Shown here piece after piece: positions 27,101-35,728 of a DNA stretch of 64,000 nt. A program made the position numbers and the translations under genes. The notes below the pieces were generated by a model. The model was not told the DNA's origin. It did no database searches and saw only the letters and a list, made by a program, of their open reading frames with translations. Every line of letters begins with the position of its first letter. Positions within the stretch are counted from its first letter, which is position 1. Source of the stretch: Pseudomonas sp. 21. GTDB lineage: Bacteria > Pseudomonadota > Gammaproteobacteria > Pseudomonadales > Pseudomonadaceae. The stretch covers positions 221,005 to 285,004 of the forward strand of contig NZ_JYOA01000010.1 of NCBI RefSeq assembly GCF_000955805.1, given 5' to 3'.

Positions 27101-27895
27101 GGCTGCTGGCTGATCCTTGGCGTGCTGGCGCTGGAGCTGCGCTACCTGTTCTTCGCCCTGGCCGAGCATTACAACGCCTGGCGCTGGCTGGGCTGGGCAC
27201 TGGTGCCGAGCCTGTTCCTGATCCTCATGGGCGGGGCCGCGCGCTTGCCGTGGCCGGTGGCGGCCTTTGAACGCGAATACCGCGCCATCGCGGCCGCCCC
27301 GGTGGCCCTGGCGCTGCTGGGCTGGTTCTGGCTGGTCAACCTGTTCAGCAATGGCGCGGCCGACCCGCTGCCCTACCTGCCGCTGGTGAACCCGCTGGAA
27401 CTGGGCATGCTCATCGTGCTCGCGGCGATCTTCCAGTGGACGCGCCTGGGCCTGCCGCAACTGGGCGTGGCCGAATCCACCCTGCGCCTGCCGGTGCAGG
27501 CGGTGCTGGGCGCTTCGCTGTTCGCCCTGCTGACCATGGCCGTGTGCCGCACCGCGCACCACTGGGGCGGCGTGCCGTTCGAGTTCGACGCCCTGAGCCA
27601 GTCCATGCTGGTGCAGGCCGGGCTGTCCATCGTCTGGGCGCTGATCGCCCTGGGTCTGATGATCGCCGGGCACCTGCGCGGCCGCCGCGATTTCTGGCTG
27701 GTCGGCGCGGTGCTGCTGGTCGTGGTGGTGATCAAGCTGTTCCTCGTCGACCGCGCCAGCGGCGGCAGCCTGGAACGCATCATTTCCTTCATCGGCGTCG
27801 GCGTGCTGATGCTGATCGTCGGCTACTTCGCGCCGCTGCCGCCGCGCCGGCCGGTGCCCGAAGAGCAACCGCAACAGGAGCAACCCTCCGCATGA
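24179..27895 (+). CDS. DUF2339 polytopic membrane protein
   Basis: This is a very large (1238-residue) integral membrane protein of unknown function. From ATG 24179 it begins with a Gly/Ala-rich hairpin (MQWIFMLVGLVIGAAAGESI), then a short coiled segment and an acidic, proline-rich cytoplasmic linker (about 80-215). About 30 hydrophobic helices follow up to the end, with conserved-looking pieces such as GGNTVLRVGVVLLFLGLAFL and YATEG. The C-terminus (PEEQPQQEQPSA) is polar. The start codon of the DUF3999 gene overlaps its stop by 4 nt, so the two are translationally coupled and probably act together. The repetitive architecture suggests a transporter or envelope scaffold, but that is a guess. 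Confidence 0.9.
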   Translation: MQWIFMLVGLVIGAAAGESITGAVLGAVMGLALGQAFALHSLQRENASLRGELKAFGERFDQGTKALYERLLLVERGAAGQTPPPASVESVAPDLPVVPVAAEPEVETPASETAASDLEWNIELPTNELASAPAAAAQVEAPVEWSDLVLEPMERPATQARVEAPAVQPQPAPAAPPVPPQPPVPSLFGRAFGAARDWLLGGNTVLRVGVVLLFLGLAFLLRYATEGMTLPPQGPYLGTAAAALALLGLGWWLRHRRPAYALVLQGTGVAVLYLTVFASIKLYPAMNHGEVLIDPQAGFVLLVAVTLFSAILAILQDALGLAAAAALGGFAAPILASTGGGSHVALFSYFALLNAGIFAIAWFKAWRMLNLIGFFGTFGIGLAWGLRSYKPELFGTTEPFLILFFLTYVAIGLLFARRRLREAAGAPEDDSREALLRWSARQTDYVDGTVLFGTPLVGFGLQYGIIQHLEFGAAFSALALGLFYMVLARLLAGRTAGRALLLVETCLALGVVFGTLAIPLGLDARWTSAAWAVEGAGIFWLGLRQQRPLARIFALLLQVGAALAFLGELRADPQSLTLLEGAPLGALMLGGALLFSFWNLRNADPHLLRSWEPSARPVLAAFGLAFLYLIAPLLLGADGTAMAWAVAGLATLFAALRLRSRTFLACAFAVQLLGGAVFLLHLQGAQEGSGVLGSGWRGLVTASLIGLALIAAMLIAARDSLVRDDRRLMLGLSVVLLLGLAFINLAVLFVLPWQTAAAVWAGSGLLILWLSLQLQQRAAFVFGLVLQVIGAAAFLFGGAALFGDLPSEGLKPLAHMGFWTPAVLAMAALVGAWRLHRASERERNLALGGLGLEQLSQLLLVWGAGWWALTALWEIARFVPGEMREHVALLVAAISVGLWSLLARREQWRALALLCLALVPVSLVALASAWSLQYHPLAELGWLGWLAVFAVHFFTLRRLAALLPHRAAQAAHVLGCWLILGVLALELRYLFFALAEHYNAWRWLGWALVPSLFLILMGGAARLPWPVAAFEREYRAIAAAPVALALLGWFWLVNLFSNGAADPLPYLPLVNPLELGMLIVLAAIFQWTRLGLPQLGVAESTLRLPVQAVLGASLFALLTMAVCRTAHHWGGVPFEFDALSQSMLVQAGLSIVWALIALGLMIAGHLRGRRDFWLVGAVLLVVVVIKLFLVDRASGGSLERIISFIGVGVLMLIVGYFAPLPPRRPVPEEQPQQEQPSA

Positions 27896-29256
27896 AGCTC
27901 AATGCCCTCGTTCTGCTCGCAGGTGCATGCCTGCTGGGTAACCAGGCCAGTGCCGCGCCCACTCCGGCGGACTTCGCCAATCGCGTGCCGCTGGAGGTGT
28001 CCGGCAACGGCCCCTGGTACCGCGTGCAACTGCCCATCGAAGTGCTGTTCGCCGCCCGCCATGGCGACCTGCGCGACGTGCGCATCTTCAACGCCGAAGG
28101 CGAGGCACTGCCCTACAGCCTGCGCACCCGCTCAACTAGCGAAAAGGAGGTACGCAGCGAAGTGCAGGCGCGCATCTTCCCGCTGCGCGGTGCCTCCGGC
28201 AGCACCGCCGGCGACAACCTGAAGATCGTCCGCAGCACCACCGGCACCATCCTGGAAATCACCCCGAATGCGCCCGCGCAGGACAAGACCCAGGTACTGC
28301 GCGGCTGGCTGCTGGAAACCGGTTCCGGCGACCTGCCGCTGGACCGCCTGCAGCTGGACTGGACGGCCGACAGCGACGGCTTCCAGCGCCTGCGCATCGA
28401 GGCCAGCGACGACCTGGAGCACTGGCGTTCCCTGGGCGAAGGGCAACTGGCACGGCTGGACTTCAACGGCCAGCGCATCGAGCAGAACGACATCGCGCTG
28501 CCCGGCGAGACGGCACGCTACCTGCGCCTGTGGTGGGAGTCGCCGGAGCAGGCCGCGCAACTGGTCGGCGCCACGCTCAGTGGCAGCCGCAGCAGTAGCG
28601 GCCCGGTGCCGATGCTCTGGTCCGAGCCGCTGGAGGCCAAGGCTGACAGCAAGGGCGACTTCAGCTGGAGCCTGCCGCTGGCGCTGCCGGTGGAGCGCGT
28701 GCGGATTCCCCTGCAGCAGGACAACACCCTGGCGCCGGTGGTGATCTCCGGCCGCCATGACGGCAATGTGCAGTGGTCGCCGCTGGCGCGCGGCGTGCTG
28801 TATCGCCTGCCGGGGCAGGGCGGCGAAATCACCCAGGAAGAACTGGAACTGCCCGGCACCACCCTGGGCCAGCTGCGACTGCAGGTGGATTCGCGCGGCG
28901 GCGGTCTCGGCGGTTCGACGGCGCACTTGAGCGTGGGTGTTCGCGCCAGCGAACTGGTGTTCCTCGCCCGCGGCGGCGCGCCCTACGAACTGGCGGTGGG
29001 CAGTGGCACCATCAGCGATGGCAGCCTGCCGCTGACCACCCTGGTGCCCGGCTACGAGCCCAAGCGCCTGGCGAGCATGGGCGAGGCGCGTCTCAAGGGC
29101 ACTCTTCAGGCGCCGGCGACACAATTGCCCGCCGATGTCGCGAAAGCCGATACCTACTGGAAACGCTACGGCCTGTGGGCGTTGCTGCTGGCGGGCGTCG
29201 GCCTGCTCGCGCTGATGGCGCTGAGCCTGCTGCGGAGTAACCGCCAGGCGAGCTGA
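27892..29256 (+). CDS. DUF3999 family exported membrane-anchored protein
   Basis: The 454-residue protein has a signal peptide (MKLNALVLLAGACLLGNQASA), a large periplasmic beta-rich region (VPLEVSGNGPWYRVQLPIEV onward) and one C-terminal membrane helix (YGLWALLLAGVGLLALMALSLL) followed by a short basic tail. A central segment (HWRSLGEGQLARLDFNG, ARYLRLWWES) resembles a galactose-binding-like sandwich. Its start overlaps the DUF2339 stop (ATGA). Function is unknown; the constant pairing suggests it is the periplasmic partner of the DUF2339 protein. Confidence 0.88.
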   Translation: MKLNALVLLAGACLLGNQASAAPTPADFANRVPLEVSGNGPWYRVQLPIEVLFAARHGDLRDVRIFNAEGEALPYSLRTRSTSEKEVRSEVQARIFPLRGASGSTAGDNLKIVRSTTGTILEITPNAPAQDKTQVLRGWLLETGSGDLPLDRLQLDWTADSDGFQRLRIEASDDLEHWRSLGEGQLARLDFNGQRIEQNDIALPGETARYLRLWWESPEQAAQLVGATLSGSRSSSGPVPMLWSEPLEAKADSKGDFSWSLPLALPVERVRIPLQQDNTLAPVVISGRHDGNVQWSPLARGVLYRLPGQGGEITQEELELPGTTLGQLRLQVDSRGGGLGGSTAHLSVGVRASELVFLARGGAPYELAVGSGTISDGSLPLTTLVPGYEPKRLASMGEARLKGTLQAPATQLPADVAKADTYWKRYGLWALLLAGVGLLALMALSLLRSNRQAS

Positions 29257-29357
29257 TCGACGCGGATCGCCGCAAGATAGGGGTGTCGCCTGTAGAAATT
29301 CTGATACTGTCTTGGTTGTTCTGATTGCCAAATAACAACAAAGCATGGAGTAGCAGA

Positions 29358-31265
29358 ATGATCAGAAAGGCGCTCACCCCGCTGGCGGCTGCGTGCGCAT
29401 TGGCCATTGCCACGCAGGCCTCCGCAGCCCCTTCGCCGTATTCCACCATGGTCGTCTTCGGCGACAGCCTGAGCGATTCCGGACAGTTCGCTGATGCCGG
29501 CGGCCCCGCCGGCGCCAGCACCCGCTTCACCAACCGCGTCGGCCCGACCTACCTGGACGGCAGCGGCGAGATCTTCGGCCCCACCGCGCCGATGATCCTG
29601 GGCGGCAAGCTGGGTATCAGTGGCACCGACCTGAACCCCTCGACCTCGCTGGTCCCCGGCACCGTGGACGGCAACAACTGGGCAGTCGGCGGCTACCGCA
29701 CCGACCAGATCTACGATTCGATCACCGCTGCCGGTGGCTCGGTGGTCACCTCCGGCTCCACCAGCCGCACCCGCGACGGCTACCTGGTGAACAACCGCGC
29801 CGACCCGAACGCGCTCTACTACCTCACCGGCGGCGGCAACGACTTCCTCCAGCTGCGCATCACCAACGACCCGACGGCCCGTGCAGCGGCCGGCCGTCTG
29901 GTGGATAGCGTGGATGCGCTGCACAACGCCGGGGCGCGCTACATCATGGTCTGGCTGCTGCCGGACCTCGGCCAGACCCCTGCCACCAATGGCACCGCGC
30001 TGGAGTCCTTCGGCACCCAGCTGTCGGGCATCTTCAACGAGGAATTGGTCAGCCAGCTGGCTGCCTCCGACGCCAATGTCATCCCGCTGAATATCCCCGC
30101 GATGTTCAAGGAAGTGCTGGCCAACCCGGGCGCCTATGGCCTGGCCACCGACCAGAACCTCATCGGCACCTGCTTCAGCGGCAACAGCTGCCCCGAGAAC
30201 GCGGTGTATGGCCGACACGGCAGCAACCCCGATCCGACCAAGCTGATTTTCAACGACGGCGTGCACCCGACCATCGCCGGCCAGAGCCTGATCGCCGACT
30301 ATGCCTACTCGGTGCTCTCCGCCCCGTGGGAAGCGACCATGCTGCCGGAGATGGCCCTGGGCACGTACAACGCCTACCAGGACCAGTTGCGCAGCCAGTG
30401 GCTGGCGGACTGGGAAAACTGGCAGGGCGTGAACCAGTGGCGCGGTTTCGTCACTGGCGGAGCGCAGCACCTGGACTACGACGACCAGGACAGCGCGGCC
30501 GACGGCTCCGGCTACGGCGCCAACCTGACCCTGGGCACCAGCTACCGCCTCGATGACGCCTGGCGTGTCGGCGGCTCGCTGGGCTTCTACCGACAGAAGC
30601 TGGAGCTGGGCTCCGACGACTCCGACTACAAGCTCAACAGCTACCTGGGCAGCCTGTTCGTCCAGTTCCAGCAGAATCGCTGGTGGGCTGACGCCTCCGT
30701 GACCGGCGGCAAGCTCGACTTCGATGAGGCGAACCGCAAGTTCACCATCATCAACCACGAAGTGGAAGAAAAGGCCGATACCGACGGCAGCCTGCTGGCC
30801 TTCAGTGGTCGCCTGGGCTACGACATCGCCCAGGGCGGCGAGAACTGGCACCTGTCGCCCTTCGTCAGCGCCGACTGGGCGCGGGTGAAAGTGGACAGCT
30901 ACGAAGAGGACAGCGGCCGCTCCACCGCGCTGGCCTTCGACGAGCAGAACCGCTACTCCCGGCGCCTGGGCGTCGGTCTGCAGGGCAAGCTGGACCTGTC
31001 GCAGGACACCCAGCTGTTCGGCGAGGTCGCCGTGGAGCGCGAGTATGCCGACGACACCCAGGATGTCGGCATGAACTTCACCAGCCTGCCGGACATCGGC
31101 TTCAGCCTGCAGGGCTACACCCCGCAGAGCCACCTGCAGCGCGCCACCATCGGCTTCGCCCAGAAGCTGACCCCGGAGCTTTCGCTGCGCGGTGGCTACA
31201 GCGCGCACCGCAGCAGCGACGACCTGGCCCAGGGCGTGAACCTGGCGCTGAGCCTGGACTTCTGA
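29358..31265 (+). CDS. estA: EstA, GDSL autotransporter esterase
   Basis: This is a 635-residue outer-membrane esterase. ATG 29358 gives the signal peptide MIRKALTPLAAACALAIATQ. The passenger is an SGNH hydrolase with nucleophile Ser in VVFGDSLSDSG, GGGNDF for the block III Asn, and the Asp/His pair in DGVHPTIAGQ. The last 270 residues form an autotransporter barrel ending in LALSLDF with the expected terminal Phe. In P. aeruginosa, EstA (PA5112) is anchored on the cell surface and affects rhamnolipid production and motility. A strong hairpin terminator follows. The glyoxalase-type gene I recall between estA and fbp in PAO1 is not present. Confidence 0.96.
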   Translation: MIRKALTPLAAACALAIATQASAAPSPYSTMVVFGDSLSDSGQFADAGGPAGASTRFTNRVGPTYLDGSGEIFGPTAPMILGGKLGISGTDLNPSTSLVPGTVDGNNWAVGGYRTDQIYDSITAAGGSVVTSGSTSRTRDGYLVNNRADPNALYYLTGGGNDFLQLRITNDPTARAAAGRLVDSVDALHNAGARYIMVWLLPDLGQTPATNGTALESFGTQLSGIFNEELVSQLAASDANVIPLNIPAMFKEVLANPGAYGLATDQNLIGTCFSGNSCPENAVYGRHGSNPDPTKLIFNDGVHPTIAGQSLIADYAYSVLSAPWEATMLPEMALGTYNAYQDQLRSQWLADWENWQGVNQWRGFVTGGAQHLDYDDQDSAADGSGYGANLTLGTSYRLDDAWRVGGSLGFYRQKLELGSDDSDYKLNSYLGSLFVQFQQNRWWADASVTGGKLDFDEANRKFTIINHEVEEKADTDGSLLAFSGRLGYDIAQGGENWHLSPFVSADWARVKVDSYEEDSGRSTALAFDEQNRYSRRLGVGLQGKLDLSQDTQLFGEVAVEREYADDTQDVGMNFTSLPDIGFSLQGYTPQSHLQRATIGFAQKLTPELSLRGGYSAHRSSDDLAQGVNLALSLDF

Positions 31266-31283
31266 CCGCCTGAGGAGAGCGTT

Positions 31284-31323
31284 GCGGGGTGACGGGCGGT
31301 TGCGGCCGTCACCCCGCTTTCCT
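31284..31323 (+). terminator. Terminator of estA
   Basis: A perfect 12-bp stem (31284-31295 with 31306-31317, GCGGGGTGACGG/CCGTCACCCCGC, 10-nt loop) is followed by TTTCCTT. Confidence 0.88.
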
Positions 31324-31497
31324 TCCAGTGGACCGCTCGCCGCGCGGCCGAAGGTCGCGGGGCCGGTCGCCTTTGGGGAACTGCCCGTGCGCGGCGGGCT
31401 CCAAGCAGTCGGCGAGCCTCTGCGCAAGGAGGCATCGCGGTCGTTTCCACGCTAGAATGCGCCCTGATTTTTTCCATCTTCTCCCCTGGAGTCTTCC

Positions 31498-32511
31498 ATG
31501 TCCCGCGTTACCCTGAGCCGCTACCTGATCGAGCAGACCCGCAGTCACAACACCCCGGCCGACCTGCGTCACCTCGTGGAAGTGGTGGCCCGCGCGTGCA
31601 AGGAGATCAGCCACGCCGTTTCCAAGGGGGCGCTGGGTGGCGTGCTGGGCAGCATGGAGACCGAGAACGTGCAGGGCGAGGTGCAGAAGAAGCTCGACGT
31701 CCTCTCCAACGAAATCCTCCTGGAAGCCAACGAGTGGGCCGGCAACCTGGCCGGCATGGCCTCCGAGGAAATGGACCACCCCTACCAGATTCCGGGCAAG
31801 TACCCGAAGGGCGCCTACCTGCTGGTCTTCGACCCGCTGGACGGCTCCTCCAACATCGACGTCAACGTCTCGGTCGGCACCATCTTCTCCGTGCTGCGCT
31901 GCCCGCAGGAATACCTGAGCCAGAACGACAGCCTGCGTGAGGAAGCCTTCCTCCAGCCGGGCACTACCCAGGTCGCCGCCGGCTACGCCATCTATGGCCC
32001 GCAGACCATGCTGATCCTGACCCTGGGCAACGGCGTGAAAGGCTTCACCCTGGACCGCGAGCTGGGCAGCTTCGTGATGACCCACGACAACATCACCGTG
32101 CCGACCAGCACTGCCGAATTCGCCATCAACATGTCCAACCAGCGCCACTGGGAAGCCCCGGTGAAGCGCTACGTCGACGAGCTGCTGGCCGGCAAGGAAG
32201 GCCCGCTGGGCAAGAACTACAACATGCGCTGGATCGCCTCCATGGTGGCCGACGTACACCGCATCCTGACCCGCGGCGGCGTGTTCATGTACCCGCGTGA
32301 TTCCCGCGAGCCCGAGAAGCCCGGCAAGCTGCGCCTGATGTACGAAGCCAACCCGATGTCGTTCATCATCGAGCAGGCCGGCGGCGCCGCGACCAACGGC
32401 CGCCAGCGCATCCTCGACATCCAGCCCGACAGCCTGCACCAGCGTGTTGCGGTGTTCCTGGGCTCGAAGGAAGAAGTCGAGCGCGCCACCGCCTACCACC
32501 AGGAAGGCTGA
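31498..32511 (+). CDS. fbp: Fbp, class I fructose-1,6-bisphosphatase
   Basis: Fbp hydrolyses fructose-1,6-bisphosphate in gluconeogenesis, which is essential for pseudomonads growing on organic acids. The 337-residue cytoplasmic enzyme has the class I metal site [20 protein letters not shown] and the substrate-binding segments [15 protein letters not shown] and GGVFMYPRD. Length is typical. The stop overlaps the start of the DUF924 gene by one base (TGATG). Confidence 0.98.
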   Translation: MSRVTLSRYLIEQTRSHNTPADLRHLVEVVARACKEISHAVSKGALGGVLGSMETENVQGEVQKKLDVLSNEILLEANEWAGNLAGMASEEMDHPYQIPGKYPKGAYLLVFDPLDGSSNIDVNVSVGTIFSVLRCPQEYLSQNDSLREEAFLQPGTTQVAAGYAIYGPQTMLILTLGNGVKGFTLDRELGSFVMTHDNITVPTSTAEFAINMSNQRHWEAPVKRYVDELLAGKEGPLGKNYNMRWIASMVADVHRILTRGGVFMYPRDSREPEKPGKLRLMYEANPMSFIIEQAGGAATNGRQRILDIQPDSLHQRVAVFLGSKEEVERATAYHQEG

Positions 32512-33116
32512 TGACCACCGCGCCCTGGCAGATCCTGCTCGACTGGTGGTTCGGCACTGCGCTGGATGCCAATGAAGTCGCCGCCCAGCGCAACGCGCTG
32601 TGGTTCGGCAAGAGTGGCTGCCAGGACGTGGACTCGGAAAACCGTTTCGGCGGCCTGGTGCGCCAGGCCCTGGACGGCGGTCTGCAGGAGTGGGAGCGCG
32701 AGCCGCAGAGCTGGCTGGCGCTGATCCTGCTGCTGGACCAGTTGCCGCGCATGGTCTTTCGCGATTCCCCGCGCGCCTACGCCGGCGACGCCCGCGCCCA
32801 GCAACTGGTGCGCCAGGGCCTGGAGGCCGGTTTCGACCGCCAGCTGCCGCGCATCGAGCGGGTGTTCGTCTACATCGTGCTGGAGCACGCCGAAGACCTG
32901 GCCAGCCAGGATGAGGCCGTGCGCCTGTACGAAGCGTTGCAGGCCGAATCCAGCGAGAGCGAGAAGGTGCTTTTCGCCGGTTACCTCGCCTACGCACGCA
33001 AGCACCAGGTGGTGATCGAGCGCTTCGGCCGCTTCCCGCACCGCAATGCCATCCTCGGCCGTGACTCCACGGCTGAAGAAGCGCAGTTCCTCACGGAACC
33101 TGGCTCACGTTTCTGA
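32511..33116 (+). CDS. DUF924 family protein
   Basis: A 201-residue cytoplasmic alpha-helical protein of the DUF924 (TPR-like fold) family, function unknown. Recognisable features are the N-terminal ILLDWWFGTALDANE with WFGKS nearby, LALILLLDQLPRMVFRDSPRAYAGD, and the C-terminal FGRFPHRNAILGR with TAEEAQFL. It shares one base with the fbp stop, so it is translationally coupled to fbp. In P. aeruginosa the same neighbour follows fbp. Confidence 0.93.
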   Translation: MTTAPWQILLDWWFGTALDANEVAAQRNALWFGKSGCQDVDSENRFGGLVRQALDGGLQEWEREPQSWLALILLLDQLPRMVFRDSPRAYAGDARAQQLVRQGLEAGFDRQLPRIERVFVYIVLEHAEDLASQDEAVRLYEALQAESSESEKVLFAGYLAYARKHQVVIERFGRFPHRNAILGRDSTAEEAQFLTEPGSRF

Positions 33117-33190
33117 CTCCAACCCGGCGGCCGAATCGGTCGCCCTGTGCCAAGCTTGTTGGCCTGCCCCCCAAAACAATGGAGTTGTCG

Positions 33191-33445
33191 ATGTCCTTCC
33201 GCCGCCTCGCGCTCGTCGCGTTCTGTGTCGTCCTGGCCGCTTGCAGCAAAGTGAACCAGGAGAACTATTCCAAGATCAAAACCGGCATGACCAAGGCCGA
33301 GGTGGAAAGCCTGCTCGGCAAGCCCACCGAATGCTCCGGTGCACTGGGCGTTTCCAGCTGCACGTGGGGCGATGACAAGGCCTTCATCAGCATCCAGTAC
33401 GCCGGTGACAAGGTGCTGCTGTTCTCCGCCCAGGGCCTGAAGTAA
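33191..33445 (+). CDS. Small BamE-like lipoprotein
   Basis: An 84-residue predicted lipoprotein from ATG 33191, with GGAG 6 bp upstream. The lipobox is VVLAAC, with Cys near residue 19. The mature part has the SmpA/OmlA-like pattern KIKTGMTKAEVESLLGKPTE found in BamE and related small proteins. Two further Cys residues (ECSGALGVSSCTWGD) could form a disulfide. Function is unknown. The lipocalin follows after 35 bp. Confidence 0.85.
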   Translation: MSFRRLALVAFCVVLAACSKVNQENYSKIKTGMTKAEVESLLGKPTECSGALGVSSCTWGDDKAFISIQYAGDKVLLFSAQGLK

Positions 33446-33480
33446 GCCCCCGGGCAGGGCAGGCGGCCAAGGAGGAGAGA

Positions 33481-34047
33481 ATGCGTCGATACACCCCTCG
33501 ATCCCTCACCTGGCTGGCCTGCCTCGCCGTTCTGAGTGGCTGCGCGGGCTCCGCCCAGCAGCTGCCACAGACCGTGCAGGTCGACCTCGAGCGCTACGTG
33601 GGCACCTGGTACGAGCTGGCGCGCAAGCCGATGTTCTTCCAGCGCCAGTGCACGCAATCCGAAGCGCATTACCAGTTGCAGCCCGACTCCAGCATCGCCG
33701 TCACCAACCGCTGCCTGACGAAGGATGGCGACTGGGACCAGGCCACCGGCCGCGCCGAGGCGCAGGTGCCGGGCCGCACCGACAAGCTCTGGGTACGATT
33801 CGACAACACCTTCTCGAAGATTTTCCCCGGTATCGCCAAGGGCGATTATTGGGTGCTCTACGTCGATGACGATTACCAGACTGCGCTGGTGGGCAACCCG
33901 AATCGCGAATACCTCTGGCTGCTGTCGCGCAAGCCGGTGGTGCCGGATGCGACGCGGGACAAGTTGCTGGAACTGGCCCACGCGCGGGGCTACCAGACGG
34001 ATGACCTGATCTGGCGGGCAGCCGATTCGAGTTCGGCGGCTCCATGA
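33481..34047 (+). CDS. blc: Outer-membrane lipoprotein lipocalin (Blc-like)
   Basis: A 188-residue bacterial lipocalin that probably binds fatty acids or lysophospholipids at the outer membrane. The lipobox is AVLSGC. Lipocalin motif 1 is YVGTWYELARKPMFFQ (GTWYE), followed by the family segments RAEAQVPG, LWVRFDNTFSK and DYWVLYVDDDYQTALVG, and the C-terminal YLWLLSRKP. A ribosome site AGGAGAG precedes the ATG. A short hairpin and a REP pair follow. Confidence 0.94.
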   Translation: MRRYTPRSLTWLACLAVLSGCAGSAQQLPQTVQVDLERYVGTWYELARKPMFFQRQCTQSEAHYQLQPDSSIAVTNRCLTKDGDWDQATGRAEAQVPGRTDKLWVRFDNTFSKIFPGIAKGDYWVLYVDDDYQTALVGNPNREYLWLLSRKPVVPDATRDKLLELAHARGYQTDDLIWRAADSSSAAP

Positions 34048-34051
34048 GAAT

Positions 34052-34075
34052 ACGCCCCTTGGGGGCGTTGTTGCT
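34052..34075 (+). terminator. Probable terminator of the blc cluster
   Basis: A 7-bp stem ACGCCCC/GGGGCGT (loop TTG) directly after the blc stop, followed by TGTTGCTCTT. Confidence 0.65.
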
Positions 34076-34079
34076 CTTC

Positions 34080-34146
34080 GTAGGAGCGAGCTTGCTCGCG
34101 AACCAACTTCGCAGCGGGGCTGTTCGCGAGCAAGCTCGCTCCTACA
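34080..34146. repeat. REP-like inverted pair
   Basis: Two facing copies of the GTAGGAGCGAGCTTGCTCGC element with a short spacer, between the convergent blc and hutF genes. Confidence 0.9.
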
Positions 34147-34173
34147 GATTTAGTCCCATCCAACAAGGACCTC

Positions 34174-35538
34174 TCAATCCAGGAGTTTGCGAAGCACATC
34201 GGCGAATTCGTGGGCGCTTTGCTCTTCAAGGGCGTGCCGGCCTTCGCGCACGCGCCATTGCCCGGCAACCATCACATCGCGCACCTGGCGATCGCCACCG
34301 GCGAACAGCCAGCGGTTGAGGATCGCGTCACCACGGGCGGTCTGCAGGTAAGGGTCGCCGCCGTCGAGCACCAGCAGGTCGGCGCGCTTGCCGACCGCCA
34401 GCTCACCGGTGGGCTGGCCGAGCGCCTGGGCGCCACCGCTGAGGGCGGCGTCGAACAGGGTGCGGCCGACCATGGGTTGATCTTGTCCGTACAGGCGGTT
34501 GCGACGCTGGTCGCGCAGGCGCTGGCCGTATTCCAGCCAGCGCAGTTCTTCCACCACGCTGAGCGACACGTGGCTGTCCGAGCCGATGCCGAAGCGGCCG
34601 TGCTGGGCCAGGTAATCCACGGCCGGGAAGATGCCGTCACCCAGGTTCGCCTCCGTGGTCAGGCACAGGCCAGCCACCGCGCCGCTGCGGGCCATGGCGG
34701 TGACTTCGTCGGCTTCGGCATGGGTGGCGTGGACCAGGCACCAGCGCTCGTCCACGGCGACGTTCTCGTACAGCCACTGCAGCGGACGCCGGCCACTCCA
34801 GGCCAGGCAGTCATCGACTTCCTTCTGCTGCTCGGCGATGTGGATGTGCACCGGGCAACCGCTGGAATCGGCGCCCAGCACCTCGGCGATCTGCTGCGGC
34901 GTCACCGCGCGCAGGGAGTGGAAGCACAGGCCGAGGCCCTGCTGCGGCTGGTCTGCCAGGTGTGTGCGCAGCCCGTCGATCAGCATCAGGTAGCTGTCTG
35001 TGCTGTTGATGAAGCGGCGCTGGCCGTCGCTCGGTGCCTGGCCGCCGAAGCCGGCGTGGGAGTAGAGCACCGGCAGCAGGGTCAGGCCGATGCCGGCATC
35101 CGCTGCCGCCTGGCTGACGCGCAGGGCCAGTTCCGCCGGGTTGGCGTAGGGCTGGCCGTCGACGTCGTGGTGCACGTAGTGGAATTCGGCGACGCCGGTG
35201 TAGCCGGCCTTGAGCATCTCGATGTACAGCTGGCGGGCGATGACGCCGACCTGCTCGGGCGACAGGCGGCCGACCAGGCGATACATCAGGTCGCGCCAGG
35301 TCCAGAAGCTGTCGTTGGGGTTGCCGGCGACTTCCGCCAGGCCCGCCATGGCGCGCTGGAAGGCGTGCGAATGCAGGTTCGGCATGCCCGCCAGCAGCGG
35401 CCCGGAAACCCGTTCGGCGCCTTCTGCGCTGGCGTCCGGGGTGATCGCGGTGAACAGGCCCGCGGCATCGATCTCGAAGCGGACGTTGCGCGCCCAGCCG
35501 GTGGGCAGCAGGGCGGTTTCGGCGAACAGAACGGACAT
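34174..35538 (-). CDS. hutF: HutF, formimidoylglutamate deiminase
   Basis: HutF converts N-formimino-L-glutamate to N-formyl-L-glutamate plus ammonia; HutG then releases formate. The 454-residue amidohydrolase starts at ATG 35538 (MSVLFAETALLPTGWA). The metal-binding HSHAFQRAMAG replaces the usual HxH in the expected place, with further ligands in HIAEQQKEV, LVHATHAEADE and GIGSDSHVSLS. A reading extended past 35538 has no family match. It is divergent from hutC, and a HutC-type operator (35568-35585) lies 30 bp upstream of its start. Confidence 0.96.
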   Translation of the reverse strand: MSVLFAETALLPTGWARNVRFEIDAAGLFTAITPDASAEGAERVSGPLLAGMPNLHSHAFQRAMAGLAEVAGNPNDSFWTWRDLMYRLVGRLSPEQVGVIARQLYIEMLKAGYTGVAEFHYVHHDVDGQPYANPAELALRVSQAAADAGIGLTLLPVLYSHAGFGGQAPSDGQRRFINSTDSYLMLIDGLRTHLADQPQQGLGLCFHSLRAVTPQQIAEVLGADSSGCPVHIHIAEQQKEVDDCLAWSGRRPLQWLYENVAVDERWCLVHATHAEADEVTAMARSGAVAGLCLTTEANLGDGIFPAVDYLAQHGRFGIGSDSHVSLSVVEELRWLEYGQRLRDQRRNRLYGQDQPMVGRTLFDAALSGGAQALGQPTGELAVGKRADLLVLDGGDPYLQTARGDAILNRWLFAGGDRQVRDVMVAGQWRVREGRHALEEQSAHEFADVLRKLLD

Positions 35539-35567
35539 GCGGGAGGTCCTCGCGGGTTTCTTGGAGT

Positions 35568-35585
35568 TTGTATATACATATACAG
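35568..35585. promoter_or_regulatory. HutC operator between hutF and hutC
   Basis: TTGTATATACATATACAG contains the palindrome TGTATATACA and an overlapping TATACA half-site. It matches the hut operator type (CTTGTATGTACAAG) also found at 38886 and 40443. A further half-site CTTGTATGCAC lies at 35636-35646. Confidence 0.82.
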
Positions 35586-35728
35586 ACGTTTGCCGGGACC
35601 GTAAACTGCAAGGCAACCCGGCGGTCGTCAGAGGACTTGTATGCACGGGTCGAATCCGGTACATGCCGGAGTCAGACCGCAGTCGCCCTCCAAAGAAAGA
35701 ACACCGTCGCCACGACAAGGAGTTTCCC

